Below, in pieces: positions 1-7,373 of a DNA stretch of 64,000 bases. A program made the position numbers and the translations under genes. The stretch covers positions 248,001 to 312,000 of the forward strand of contig NZ_CP024808.1 of assembly GCF_002787055.1 (NCBI RefSeq), read 5' to 3'. The stretch comes from Candidatus Nitrosotenuis aquarius (lineage in GTDB: Archaea > Thermoproteota > Nitrososphaeria > Nitrososphaerales > Nitrosopumilaceae). Every line of letters starts with the position of its first letter. Position 1 is the first letter of the stretch. Below the pieces are notes generated by a model that did no database searches, had not been told where the DNA came from, and saw only the letters and a list, made by a program, of their open reading frames with translations.

Positions 1-192
1 CTAGACTCTATTTCTGGAGGAGCAGACGCACTCTGTGAGGTTACCATAAAAGTCGAGGACGCATACGGAAATGTCGCATCTGCCAAGTCAATTGGTGAAG
101 ACATTGTCACAACAAGCGTCCAGGCAGTAATAGAAGGCATTAACAGAATAATGTTCAAAAACACGCTAAAGCAGAAAAAATTCGGCAGCTAG
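1..192 (+). CDS. leuA: 2-isopropylmalate synthase-type enzyme, C-terminal end (partial)
   Basis: Only the last 63 codons are in the window; the gene enters from the left edge in frame 1 and stops at TAG 190-192. The sequence resembles the C-terminal allosteric (LeuA dimer) domain of 2-isopropylmalate and citramalate synthases: a beta strand ending ALCEVTIKVED, then an SIGEDIVTTSVQAVIEGIN segment like the family's g-D-iv-aS-xA-i-aiN ending. The family condenses acetyl-CoA with a 2-oxo acid at the start of leucine or isoleucine synthesis, and this domain binds the end product. A leuB-like gene begins 17 nt downstream, supporting a leucine operon. Which 2-oxo acid is used cannot be told from the fragment. 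Confidence 0.75.
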   Translation, partial: LDSISGGADALCEVTIKVEDAYGNVASAKSIGEDIVTTSVQAVIEGINRIMFKNTLKQKKFGS

Positions 193-209
193 AGGAGCTG
201 AATCCACAT

Positions 210-1223
210 TTGTACAAGATCTCACTAATCACCGGAGACGGTATTGGACCTGAACTATCCGAGTCTGTCATTTCTGTATTGAATACAATCCATGACAAAT
301 CTGGTGTAAAATTCGACATTCAAAAATTGCTTGCGGGGGACATTGCACTAAAGCAGTATGGAAAAGCATTGCCTGATCAAACACTGGATGCAATCAAAAA
401 ATCCGATGTCTGTATGAAGGCACCCGTTGGCGAATCAGCTGCTGATGTCATAGTGGTGTTGCGCAGAATGCTAGACTTGTATGCAAATATTCGTCCTGCA
501 AAATCTTACCCTGGAATGAATGCCCTAAAGGATGGAATTGATATGGTAATTGTGCGTGAAAATACCGAGGATTTGTACACTGGCCAAGAGTTTGAGACAC
601 CAGGTGCTGCCGTGGCATTTAGGATAATCTCAGAAAAGGCATCTACAAAAATTGCAAAATATGCGTTTGAGACAGCAAGACAACGAAGTGGCAAAAAAAG
701 AGTCACATGTGTGCACAAATCAAACGTAATGAGAAAAACAGATGGCTTGTTCTCTCGGGTTTGCGCAGATGTTGCAAAATCCTATTCAGATATACAATTT
801 GATCAAATGTATGTTGATGCATGCGCGATGAATTTGATCAGGCGTCCTGAAACATTTGATGTCATAGTGACTACGAATCTATTTGGCGATATTCTATCTG
901 ACGAGTCATCTGAGGTGGTAGGTGGATTGGGAATGGCGCCAGCTGCAAACATTGGTGATAATTTTGCATTATTTGAGCCAGTCCATGGTGCAGCATTTGA
1001 CATTGCTGGAAAAGGGATTGCAAATCCTTCTTCGTTCATTCTATCTGCAAAAATGATGCTAGAGTGGCTAGGAAAAAAGCATAATGATCCTAAATGCTTT
1101 GAAATTGCCAGAAAACTGGAATCTGCAGTATATGGTGTAGTAAACAGGGGAATCAAAACTGTAGATATTGGCGGAACTAAATCTACGTCCGAGTTTACCA
1201 AAGAAATAGTTTCTTTGTTATGA
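210..1223 (+). CDS. leuB: 3-isopropylmalate / homoisocitrate dehydrogenase family enzyme
   Basis: 337-aa NAD(P)-dependent beta-decarboxylating dehydrogenase. Visible family features are the N-terminal ITGDGIGPEL, the substrate-helix segment VLRRMLDLYANIRP (near residue 90), RENTEDLYTG, the Asp cluster TTNLFGDILSDE, and the cofactor loop PVHGAAFDIAGKGIANP near residue 260. Length is normal for the archaeal family. Start is TTG at 210, with GAGGAG at 193-198 as a distant Shine-Dalgarno. The leuA-type gene just upstream points to leucine synthesis (3-isopropylmalate to 2-oxoisocaproate), but the same fold serves homoisocitrate and isocitrate, and the substrate helix does not settle it. The stop codon is followed after 3 nt by a tRNA-like fragment. 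Confidence 0.85.
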   Translation: MYKISLITGDGIGPELSESVISVLNTIHDKSGVKFDIQKLLAGDIALKQYGKALPDQTLDAIKKSDVCMKAPVGESAADVIVVLRRMLDLYANIRPAKSYPGMNALKDGIDMVIVRENTEDLYTGQEFETPGAAVAFRIISEKASTKIAKYAFETARQRSGKKRVTCVHKSNVMRKTDGLFSRVCADVAKSYSDIQFDQMYVDACAMNLIRRPETFDVIVTTNLFGDILSDESSEVVGGLGMAPAANIGDNFALFEPVHGAAFDIAGKGIANPSSFILSAKMMLEWLGKKHNDPKCFEIARKLESAVYGVVNRGIKTVDIGGTKSTSEFTKEIVSLL

Positions 1224-1226
1224 TAC

Positions 1227-1251
1227 GGTTCGAGTCCCACGGATCCAACCA
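1227..1251 (+). other. tRNA 3'-end fragment (possible old attachment site)
   Basis: The 25 nt contain GGTTCGAGTCC (T-arm core with the invariant TTCGA loop), CCCAC as the 3' T-stem strand, GGATCCA as a 3' acceptor strand, discriminator A and CCA. The 5' T-stem strand does not pair properly beyond the two G residues, and no D-arm or anticodon arm lies in the adjacent leuB codons. It is therefore only a 3' remnant. Archaeal integrases usually recombine at tRNA 3' ends, so this may mark an ancient integration boundary. Chance resemblance is possible but the ordered match is long. Confidence 0.5.
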
Positions 1252-1346
1252 ATCTGTATTATTCAGACAAGTCGATTTTGAGAAATTCGATTTTTGTACC
1301 ATTTTTTTCCATTTTAGGATATAAACAAACTCGACAATACCACACC

Positions 1347-1601
1347 ATGGACGCATTTTACACCAAAATCACAAGACCCGACCCAGACGACCCAACAAAG
1401 TCATACGCTGATCATACTCTGCTCAAAACAACCGAGTACTGCTGCGAACAATTCCAAAACCACAACAAAAAATTCCCAAGCTGGAACTATAGCACAGGCA
1501 AATTCACCATCATTGATTCCATAACGTATGATTCCAGCACTCTAGTGTCAATCAACTACTGCCCGTTTTGCGGACAAAAGATACGATACAAAAAAGCCTA
1601 G
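1347..1601 (+). CDS. Small zinc-ribbon hypothetical protein
   Basis: 84-aa protein beginning MDAFYTKITRPDP. ATG 1347 is preferred over the upstream in-frame TTG at 1278 because the upstream codons look non-coding and a TATA-like ATATAAAC lies at 1319-1326, about 25 nt before the ATG (leaderless). It has a Cys pair in TEYCCEQF near the middle and a C-terminal YCPFCGQKIRYKK knuckle, so one zinc site from two Cys pairs is likely. The knuckle is typical of small single-domain zinc proteins in this phylum. No function is recognised. Its end overlaps the next reading frame by 34 nt. Confidence 0.6.
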   Translation: MDAFYTKITRPDPDDPTKSYADHTLLKTTEYCCEQFQNHNKKFPSWNYSTGKFTIIDSITYDSSTLVSINYCPFCGQKIRYKKA

Positions 1602-1783
1602 CTTATCTCGTTTTCACACTGTATGGAGCATGCGCCCTTGTTCAAAACATCCTCAAATTCCCGTCCACAATGGACACACTTTCTGAAGCTCATCCATACC
1701 ACTACGCATCCATTGCATATAACATTGCACTAACATTGTTAACTGGATTGATATGCTCTACACTATGGATGGATTTTTGGTAA
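1568..1783 (+). CDS. Small two-helix membrane protein (tentative)
   Basis: 71 codons from TTG 1568 with two hydrophobic segments: SLAYLVFTLYGACALVQNIL (about residues 10-29) and SIAYNIALTLLTGLICSTLW (about 48-67), joined by a polar loop rich in His and Pro. It overlaps the zinc-ribbon gene before it by 34 nt and the CxxC gene after it by 19 nt, so the start is uncertain; a shorter form could begin at ATG 1670, but that would lose the first helix. No family is recognised. The clear two-helix hydrophobic pattern is the main argument for it being real. Confidence 0.4.
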   Translation: MRTKDTIQKSLAYLVFTLYGACALVQNILKFPSTMDTLSEAHPYHYASIAYNIALTLLTGLICSTLWMDFW

Positions 1784-1917
1784 AATGCCGAATCTGCAAC
1801 ACCGAATTTGCCATGCCAGACATGGGACCGTGCACGGATTTGGAATTTCAATCCTACATAAAAGATTCAGGCTTTGTATGCAAGTGCGCAAAAAACGACT
1901 GGGAACTAGTACAATAG
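1765..1917 (+). CDS. 50-aa cysteine-motif miniprotein
   Basis: ATG 1765 (or in-frame ATG 1753) to TAG 1915-1917. The product begins MDGFLVKCRICNTEF, has a middle Cys in GPCTDLEF, and ends with a CKC motif before KNDWELVQ. C-x-x-C plus C-x-C could make one zinc site. It partly overlaps the end of the preceding membrane ORF. The Cys spacing and the run of small zinc proteins around it support a real gene, but no homologue is recognised. Confidence 0.55.
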   Translation: MDGFLVKCRICNTEFAMPDMGPCTDLEFQSYIKDSGFVCKCAKNDWELVQ

Positions 1918-1961
1918 AATCAGGCGAGCTTGTTTTATGCAATGACTGTATATCATAATCC

Positions 1962-2138
1962 ATGGTTTTTGTCTATATTGGAATTGGAATTGCAATACTA
2001 GTTGCCCTATTCCTGCTCAAAAAGATACTTTTCCCATCAAACTCATTTGAGATGTTTTGCCAAAAATGCGGCACAAAGATGGACGGCCTCAAATGCTCAA
2101 GGTGTGAAGACCACTCAAAGAGGCAAAGCTGGAGATAA
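1962..2138 (+). CDS. 58-aa membrane-anchored zinc ribbon
   Basis: ATG 1962 to TAA 2136-2138. Residues 2-20 form one membrane helix (VFVYIGIGIAILVALFLL), followed by KK and a soluble C-terminal zinc ribbon with CQKCG and CSRCED pairs about 13 residues apart. By the positive-inside pattern the ribbon faces the cytoplasm. Such short helix-plus-ribbon proteins are common in archaea and usually of unknown role. The next gene is convergent on the other strand. Confidence 0.6.
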   Translation: MVFVYIGIGIAILVALFLLKKILFPSNSFEMFCQKCGTKMDGLKCSRCEDHSKRQSWR

Positions 2139-2158
2139 TTTAGAAAAAAACAAAGAGC

Positions 2159-2479
2159 TCAGGGAGTGACATAGTCTGCTCTTGCGTGAACTCTTTGCAT
2201 GTATTGGCTGTCTGTTACTGCGGGCCTCATGTATGAGAACTCGATGCTCTCACCTGGGCTTGCTTTGCAGTCAGCAACCGTTATTGGGTATCCGTTACTT
2301 CCATCAACCACACATCCATTTTCAGTTACTGCAATCACTGTTGCAGTCTCTGTAACACTTACTGGAACCCAGTGTGCTATTGGGACTATGGTAGTCAGGA
2401 CTAGTACAGAAAACACCACAACGCCAAGTGCTGTGAACAACACTCGAGGCGTCACTAGTTTTTGAACTTGTGTTTGCAT
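2159..2479 (-). CDS. Membrane-anchored hypothetical protein with one TM helix
   Basis: Start is set at ATG 2477-2479 (MQTQVQKLVTPRV), because the minus strand reads GAGGAG a few bases upstream, a good Shine-Dalgarno; an in-frame ATG at 2596 would add 39 residues without coding character. The 106-aa product has a single hydrophobic helix, FTALGVVVFSVLVLTTIVPI (about residues 15-34), and an outside domain of about 70 residues with NGCVVDGSNGYPITVADC, whose two Cys could form a disulfide. Topology suggests an extracytoplasmic beta-rich domain. No family is recognised. Confidence 0.65.
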   Translation of the reverse strand: MQTQVQKLVTPRVLFTALGVVVFSVLVLTTIVPIAHWVPVSVTETATVIAVTENGCVVDGSNGYPITVADCKASPGESIEFSYMRPAVTDSQYMQRVHARADYVTP

Positions 2480-2603
2480 GTTTTTCTCCTCGGATAATAT
2501 TGTGTGATTTACACTTAAAAGCCCAGTGGCGGAATAATCGCCTAGTGCTAATTTTTCCAAAAACGCAAAGCTAGAAATTACCCAATGTATAATCACACCA
2601 AAA

Positions 2604-2954
2604 TTATTTTACATCAGATGACGGTGGATGGCGCGACCAAAAAAACATCATCAGGCACAACGGTATCATGCATACTATGCCAGCAATTACAAACACCACA
2701 TAATATCCAGAGTGCAGGCCCGGAATGAGAGGCCCAGGAAACACTGCATAAAACCAGATGAATGCAACAAAGCCAACTATGATCTTGTTCTTTTTGATAA
2801 TCTGCTTCCATGACAGCTTGGCCTTTTTGATGTAGCATTTTTTGCAGCGTGTCCTATCATCTGTCATGCATGACGTGCAAACTGTCTTGGAGCAAAAATA
2901 ACACCTTCTGTCGCCAAATGCAGAACTGCAAAACTCACACGTGCCCAATGGCAT
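2604..2954 (-). CDS. Zinc-finger membrane protein, two TM helices
   Basis: 116 aa. The N-terminal 45 residues hold four C-x-x-C pairs: CEFC, CYFC, CTSC and CKKC, a cross-brace-like double zinc site similar to B-box or FYVE-type layouts. Then follow two hydrophobic helices: IIVGFVAFIWFYAVF (about 57-72) and YYVVFVIAGIVCMIPLCLMMFF (about 84-105). The zinc domain is probably cytoplasmic. It belongs with the run of small Cys-rich genes to its left, though on the opposite strand. No function is known. Confidence 0.65.
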   Translation of the reverse strand: MPLGTCEFCSSAFGDRRCYFCSKTVCTSCMTDDRTRCKKCYIKKAKLSWKQIIKKNKIIVGFVAFIWFYAVFPGPLIPGLHSGYYVVFVIAGIVCMIPLCLMMFFWSRHPPSSDVK

Positions 2955-2981
2955 TGTATTGTGCTGGAAACTTAATTTGAT

Positions 2982-4262
2982 TTATGGCGATAATCGCTCT
3001 GGGTCGCGAGGATACAGCACCACTTCGCGGACATTATCCATTCCAACTAGTACGGTCATCAGTCTGTCCAAGCCCATTCCCCATCCGGAGTGAGGTGGCA
3101 TGCCCCAGTCAAATGCGCGCAAATGGTCCTCAAATGTGGCAGGGTCCAATCCCTGCTCTGCAATTCGAGCCTTGAGGGTGGCAGGATCGTGCAGTCTTCT
3201 GCCTCCAGAGGACAACTCTAAATGCCCAAACTGCAGGTCAAATGAGCGTGAAATCTTGGGGTCATCATCCTTTGGGTGAATGTAAAATGGTTTTAGTGCC
3301 ATAGGCCAGTCAAGCAAAAAGAACAAGCCCGGATGCGACTCGCCAACCAACTTCAAGTGCGAGTCCAATAGATCATCGCCCCATTTCAAGTCGACTCCTT
3401 TGTTTTTGAGCTCATCAATTAACTGCGAATATGTTATTCTATCAAAAGGCGTCTTGGGCACTTCTAGTTTTCTCTCCAATATGGCAAGCTCTTTTTGGCA
3501 GTTTGCAATTATATCTTTGAATACTTGCACCACCAAGTCCTCTAGGATTTGTATTACATCGGTATAGTCCATAAATGCAGCTTCCAAATCAATTGATGTA
3601 AATTCAGATAGGTGCCTACCAGTGTGGGATTTTTCCGCTCTATAAAATGACGCAATCTCAAATACGCGTTCTAATCCAATTGTCATCTGTTCTTTGTATA
3701 GTTGCGGTGATTGAGCAAGGTATGCTTTTTTGCCAAAATACTCTAATGAAAACAAGTTGGCGCCGCCCTCACTTGCACTACCAATTATTTTTGGCGTGGT
3801 AATTTCGATGAATTTTTTCTCCAAGAATGTTTTTCGCAATGACGCCAAAACCGCAGAGCGGATCTTAAATATTGCAGCGACTCGCTGGTTTCGCAAGTCA
3901 AGTGCTCGAGCATTTAGCCTGTTGTCGATGTTTGATTCCAGCCTTCCAATTGGGTCTATTGGCAGTGGATGGACTGCTCTAGTCAAAATGTCAATTGCCT
4001 CGGCCTTAATTTCATATGCAAAGTCACGCGCCTTTGTTGCCTGCACTATTCCTTGTATCATTACTACTGTCTGGCGAGTCAGGTCCTCAGGCAGTGCAAT
4101 GTCTTTTACTATTACTTGTGCCAATCCAGTGACATCTCGCACGGTCAGAAACGACATTTTGCCCAGTTTTCGTAAATCCTCAACCCAGCCGCCAATTACT
4201 ATTTGCTTTCCTTCTAGGGATATCGATATGGATTCAATGTCGTGCGTTTTTTTGAACTTCAT
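2982..4262 (-). CDS. aspS: Aspartyl-tRNA synthetase, archaeal type
   Basis: 426-aa class IIb synthetase, the usual archaeal length (no bacterial GAD insertion). An N-terminal OB-fold anticodon domain (about 1-110, with VIGGWVEDLRKLGKMSFLTVRD) is followed by the catalytic core: motif 2 FYRAEKSHTGRHLSEFTSIDLE near residue 200 and motif 3 GWGMGLDRLMTVLVG near residue 395, ending with the archaeal YPRDPERL tail. It charges tRNA-Asp, and in many archaea tRNA-Asn as well; discrimination cannot be read here. The start overlaps the upstream KH-protein gene by 4 nt (ATGA), so the two are co-transcribed. Confidence 0.95.
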   Translation of the reverse strand: MKFKKTHDIESISISLEGKQIVIGGWVEDLRKLGKMSFLTVRDVTGLAQVIVKDIALPEDLTRQTVVMIQGIVQATKARDFAYEIKAEAIDILTRAVHPLPIDPIGRLESNIDNRLNARALDLRNQRVAAIFKIRSAVLASLRKTFLEKKFIEITTPKIIGSASEGGANLFSLEYFGKKAYLAQSPQLYKEQMTIGLERVFEIASFYRAEKSHTGRHLSEFTSIDLEAAFMDYTDVIQILEDLVVQVFKDIIANCQKELAILERKLEVPKTPFDRITYSQLIDELKNKGVDLKWGDDLLDSHLKLVGESHPGLFFLLDWPMALKPFYIHPKDDDPKISRSFDLQFGHLELSSGGRRLHDPATLKARIAEQGLDPATFEDHLRAFDWGMPPHSGWGMGLDRLMTVLVGMDNVREVVLYPRDPERLSP

Positions 4263-4774
4263 TTCTTTTCCTCAAATTCTATTACGATATCAAGCTGGCG
4301 CAGCTCTTTTACAATCTTTGCCACCTGCTCAGTGTCGATTGGGAATCGGCTTGTCCACTTGCCAGACACAATTACCTTTGTTTTCTGCAGGCCTCCTGGC
4401 GCCCAAACCGCATTAATTGACAATAGTTTGGCAGGAAAGAACAAATCCTCTATGAATTTCCTGTCAGATGCCTCCGATTCCACAAGCCAGACCTTGCCTG
4501 AAAACTCGCCAGATATTGCCCGGTATAATGTGCGGCTCTTTCTTGTGGCGTCAATGTCATGCTTTGATAAATACAACACATGATTGAGCCCGATTTGCCG
4601 ACACGAGTTCATGGAAAATTTCTCTATTTCCGGAATTGTCTTGGCAAGTTTTGCCAATTTCATTGACGCATCAACGTCTGCCTGCGTGAGCTGGCCCGAT
4701 TCCAGCTTGGATTCGCACTGCGGACAGAGAACCGAGTTTTTTGCATCAAAGACGCAGATGGGCACTTGCAACAT
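4259..4774 (-). CDS. NusA-like KH-domain protein with N-terminal zinc motif
   Basis: 171 aa. The N-terminus has CVFDAKNSVLCPQC, a probable half zinc site, then a helical region (about 25-60) and two KH-like segments: LVESEASDRKFIEDLFFPAKLLSINAVW (about 95-125), and VIVSGKWTSRFPIDTEQVAKIVKELRQLDIVIEFE. This matches archaeal NusA-like proteins, which carry the RNA-binding KH part of bacterial NusA and may act in transcription elongation or RNA binding. It is translationally coupled to aspS by a 4-nt overlap. Only 27 nt separate its start from the divergent ABC ATPase gene. The family call is by pattern only. Confidence 0.65.
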   Translation of the reverse strand: MLQVPICVFDAKNSVLCPQCESKLESGQLTQADVDASMKLAKLAKTIPEIEKFSMNSCRQIGLNHVLYLSKHDIDATRKSRTLYRAISGEFSGKVWLVESEASDRKFIEDLFFPAKLLSINAVWAPGGLQKTKVIVSGKWTSRFPIDTEQVAKIVKELRQLDIVIEFEEKK

Positions 4775-4801
4775 TTCAAGTCAAAAATAAAACAAAGTTA
4801 A

Positions 4802-5755
4802 ATGTTCCCCTTGGCTCAACGATCCATGAGTTTTCTTTCCATACAAAATCTAAATGCAGTTTATCCAACCGAACAAGGGCCTGTCCGGGCGGTGCAGGAT
4901 GTCTCTTTTTCTATCAATCCGGGTGAATCAGTGGGCATAGTAGGCGAGAGCGCATGCGGCAAAAGCACGCTTGGCCTATCCATAATTAGGACCATTCCTG
5001 GCGGCAAAATAGAGTCAGGCAATGTCATCCTAGAAGGCAAATCTATTTTGGATCTGTCTGATGCCGAGTTTGACTCGCAATACCGATGGAAGAAAATATC
5101 CATGATATTCCAGGGGGCAATGAACTCACTGGATCCAGTATACACAATATCGCAGCAATTCTCAGACATTCAAAGACAGCACCAATCCAATGACCGAGAA
5201 ATAATCCGGTCATTATTGTCCCAAGTCGGCCTCGACGAATCCATATTATCAAAATATCCGCACGAGCTCTCAGGCGGAATGAAGCAGAGAATAGTAATAG
5301 CAATGGCATTACTACTAAAACCAAGGCTAGTCATTGCAGATGAGCCGACAACTGCGCTGGATGTTCTGGTGCAGTCCCAAATTCTAAATCTGTTCAAGTC
5401 GCTAAAAAAGCAAGGAGTATCGTTTGTGGTAATATCGCATGACCTGGCGGTAATATCCGAGGTCTGCGAAAAAATAGGAATCATGTATGCTGGTCAGATG
5501 GTAGAGTTTGGCACAGCAAAGCAGATTCTGCAAAATCCAAGACACCCATATACGCAGGCGCTAATCAAGTCAATTCCAAGGTTGCACGATTCGCAAAAGC
5601 CGCAATACATCACGGGATCCCCGCCGGGACTAGTAAACCCAAAGCCCGGCTGCCGGTTTGCGTCAAGATGTAATCGTGTGATGGACAAGTGTGCCCTGGA
5701 TCCAAAATACACCAAGACAGAATCAGGATACGTGCAGTGCTGGCTCTATGAATAA
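4802..5755 (+). CDS. Oligopeptide-type ABC transporter ATPase (OppD/DppD-like), orphan
   Basis: 317-aa ABC ATPase. Walker A GESACGKST near residue 49, Q-loop FQGAMNSLDPVY, signature LSGGMKQR, Walker B LVIADEPTTALD and H-loop SHDLAV are all intact. The C-terminus has the oligopeptide/nickel-family extension: HPYTQALIKSIPRL, GSPPGLVNPKPGCRFASRC and two later Cys, a possible Fe-S or zinc knot seen in OppD proteins. ATG 4802 may be replaced by ATG 4826 (MSFLSIQNLNA). The family normally sits with two permeases and a second ATPase, but none is near, so its partner must lie elsewhere or it has another job. Confidence 0.9.
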   Translation: MFPLAQRSMSFLSIQNLNAVYPTEQGPVRAVQDVSFSINPGESVGIVGESACGKSTLGLSIIRTIPGGKIESGNVILEGKSILDLSDAEFDSQYRWKKISMIFQGAMNSLDPVYTISQQFSDIQRQHQSNDREIIRSLLSQVGLDESILSKYPHELSGGMKQRIVIAMALLLKPRLVIADEPTTALDVLVQSQILNLFKSLKKQGVSFVVISHDLAVISEVCEKIGIMYAGQMVEFGTAKQILQNPRHPYTQALIKSIPRLHDSQKPQYITGSPPGLVNPKPGCRFASRCNRVMDKCALDPKYTKTESGYVQCWLYE

Positions 5756-6120
5756 TTTTTCACAATAGGCAAGCACGAGTCAATAATTCGGAGCATCTCT
5801 GATCGTATGACTTTTTTGTCAATTGAAACCCAAACTCGATGCTTTCCAACCGCAAACGATATTGTCTGGACCTTTTTGCGCTCTTCCCACACGAACTGGA
5901 CCTCGCCCAGACTCTTGTCGAACTTTGCCTCCATGTCTGTTTTTATCGCTATATGAGCAAACTGATTCTTTGTAGCAGTAGAATCCAAAAGTGGAGTCAT
6001 GTGCTCCCTTCTCTTGTATGCCAAAAGTTCCCCGTTTGTGTTGATTATTCCCACAAACCGGATGTAGGGGCTAATTAGCGAAATTTTGTTGCAGATTTCT
6101 TCCAGCTTTTTTGCAGTCAT
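5746..6120 (-). CDS. DUF6659-like thaumarchaeal protein (paralog A)
   Basis: 124 aa, no membrane helix. Shares with the proteins at 45969 and 53138 the layout: helix, IRFVGIINTNGELLA hairpin, TPLL, a helix ending FDKSLGEVQFVWEERKKV, and a closing ISFAVGKHRVWVSI strand. The GxINxxGxLxA hairpin recalls roadblock/profilin-like sensory folds. I believe the family is the one catalogued as DUF6659, common in ammonia-oxidising archaea. Function unknown. Compared with the other two, this copy is divergent (LAYKRRE in place of VAGGFKKG). It overlaps the convergent ABC ATPase stop by 10 nt. Confidence 0.65.
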   Translation of the reverse strand: MTAKKLEEICNKISLISPYIRFVGIINTNGELLAYKRREHMTPLLDSTATKNQFAHIAIKTDMEAKFDKSLGEVQFVWEERKKVQTISFAVGKHRVWVSIDKKVIRSEMLRIIDSCLPIVKNYS

Positions 6121-6199
6121 TTTCTGTTGGTGTTGGTTTATTCTATTTTAAGCTCGTGGTGGTATAATGGCTTAATAATCATCTGGCGTTTCCAAGTTC

Positions 6200-6835
6200 G
6201 TGGATTTATCCGCCATTTTCCCATTTGCCGACGAGATTGGCTATTTGGGCCTGGCGCTGGTAAGCTTTTTTGGCTCTCTGATTCCGTTTGTCCCGTTGCC
6301 GTCTTTCATATTGTTGGCTACAATGTCTGCTGGCGACAAGTTCAACATACATTATTTGGTGTTTATTGCGGCAATTACATCCACTGTCGCAAAGCAGATC
6401 ATATTTCTGATATCATACGAAGGACGAAGAATAATCACGGAAAAGACAAGAAAGAGAATGAGGCCATTTGAGAGGCTAGTCAAGCGATACGGGGCAGCCG
6501 CTGCATTTGTAGCTGCAGCCACTCCAATTCCAGATGATCTCATCTACATTCCGCTGGGCCTTGCAAAATACAATCCTCTGAGATTTTTCATCTCCACCTT
6601 GATTGGCAAAATAGTTTTGTGCTATGCAATAGTGCTGATATCGCATTATTTTGGAATGAACTATGTCGATCCTGTTCTGGAGAATATAGAGGATCCGACC
6701 ATCATCTATGTCGGATTTGCAGTGTTTGTGGCAGTAACAACAAGTTCTGTGCTCCTGGTCTTGCGCCTAAACTGGGAAAAAATCCTGGGCCGATTCGCAC
6801 CATGGACTATACAAAAAGACGATGATCAATCCTAA
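6200..6835 (+). CDS. DedA/VTT-family membrane protein
   Basis: 211 aa with about five hydrophobic segments. GTG 6200 lies about 25 nt after a TTAATAAT box (6170-6178), as expected for a leaderless message. The signature includes LVSFFGSLIPFVPLPSFILLA (about 18-38), a cytoplasmic RRIITEKTRKRMRPFERLVKRYG stretch, then AAAFVAAATPIPDDLIYIPLGLAKYNPLRFF, the conserved re-entrant loop of DedA (SNARE-associated, VTT) proteins with its Pro and acidic residues. DedA relatives act as lipid scramblases or transporters for membrane homeostasis. The 3' end overlaps the convergent glycosylase gene by 29 nt. Confidence 0.8.
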   Translation: MDLSAIFPFADEIGYLGLALVSFFGSLIPFVPLPSFILLATMSAGDKFNIHYLVFIAAITSTVAKQIIFLISYEGRRIITEKTRKRMRPFERLVKRYGAAAAFVAAATPIPDDLIYIPLGLAKYNPLRFFISTLIGKIVLCYAIVLISHYFGMNYVDPVLENIEDPTIIYVGFAVFVAVTTSSVLLVLRLNWEKILGRFAPWTIQKDDDQS

Positions 6836-7373
6836 AGTTCCATTTTTTGTCAAGGCCAAATCGTATTCCAATTCTTGGTGACGCAATTATTCTGTCAGGC
6901 GTGATTCCATTTGTGATGTATAGCGATGATGATCTTACTAGATCCTCACCGTACTGCTTTTTTGTAATGTCTAGCGCTATTGTGAGTTTGCCTGGGCCAC
7001 TTGTCAGGTTTGTTATCCTGTCGGTCTTTCTGTTTTTTATCATGATGTCAATTCCAGTCTTTGGCCGCAGGGCGCGAATCAAGACTGCACCTGCCAGATG
7101 CTTTTGGCTTCTTGCCACAACATTGACACAGTGATACATCCCATATGTGAAATACACATAGGCACATCCGACATTTCCAAACATTGCCTGGTTTCTGGGA
7201 GTGATTCCTCTATATGCATGGCTTGCAGGATCGTCCGATTGGCGATAGGCCTCAGTCTCTGTTATTATGCCCGATATTGTAGTTTTTCCTATTTTGCGCA
7301 CTAGGACTTTGCCTAGTAGATTCCTTGCGACATCTACTGTGTCTTGCTCGTAGAATTTTCGTGCTAGTCTCAT
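6807..7373 (-). CDS. 3-methyladenine DNA glycosylase, AAG/MPG family
   Basis: 188 aa, typical of the compact prokaryotic AAG fold. Conserved features are the start LARKFYEQDTVDVARNLLGKVLVR, the catalytic-Glu segment GIITETEAYRQSDDPASHAYRGIT, the DNA-binding MFGNVGCAYVYFTYGMYHCVNVVA, and a late LTSGPGKLTIALDITK. The enzyme flips out and excises alkylated purines to start base-excision repair. Its ATG overlaps the end of the uracil-DNA glycosylase gene by 4 nt, so both are on one message and form a small repair operon. Confidence 0.93.
   Translation of the reverse strand: MRLARKFYEQDTVDVARNLLGKVLVRKIGKTTISGIITETEAYRQSDDPASHAYRGITPRNQAMFGNVGCAYVYFTYGMYHCVNVVARSQKHLAGAVLIRALRPKTGIDIMIKNRKTDRITNLTSGPGKLTIALDITKKQYGEDLVRSSSLYITNGITPDRIIASPRIGIRFGLDKKWNFRIDHRLFV

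Noticed and set aside
803-1252. 149-codon minus-strand ORF starting MVGSVGLEP
   Set aside because: It is antisense to leuB, and its first codons are the reverse of the tRNA fragment, a well-known source of spurious proteins.
2199-2465. 88-codon plus-strand ORF opposite the membrane protein at 2159-2479
   Set aside because: The minus-strand gene has a TM helix and a Shine-Dalgarno; this frame is its shadow.
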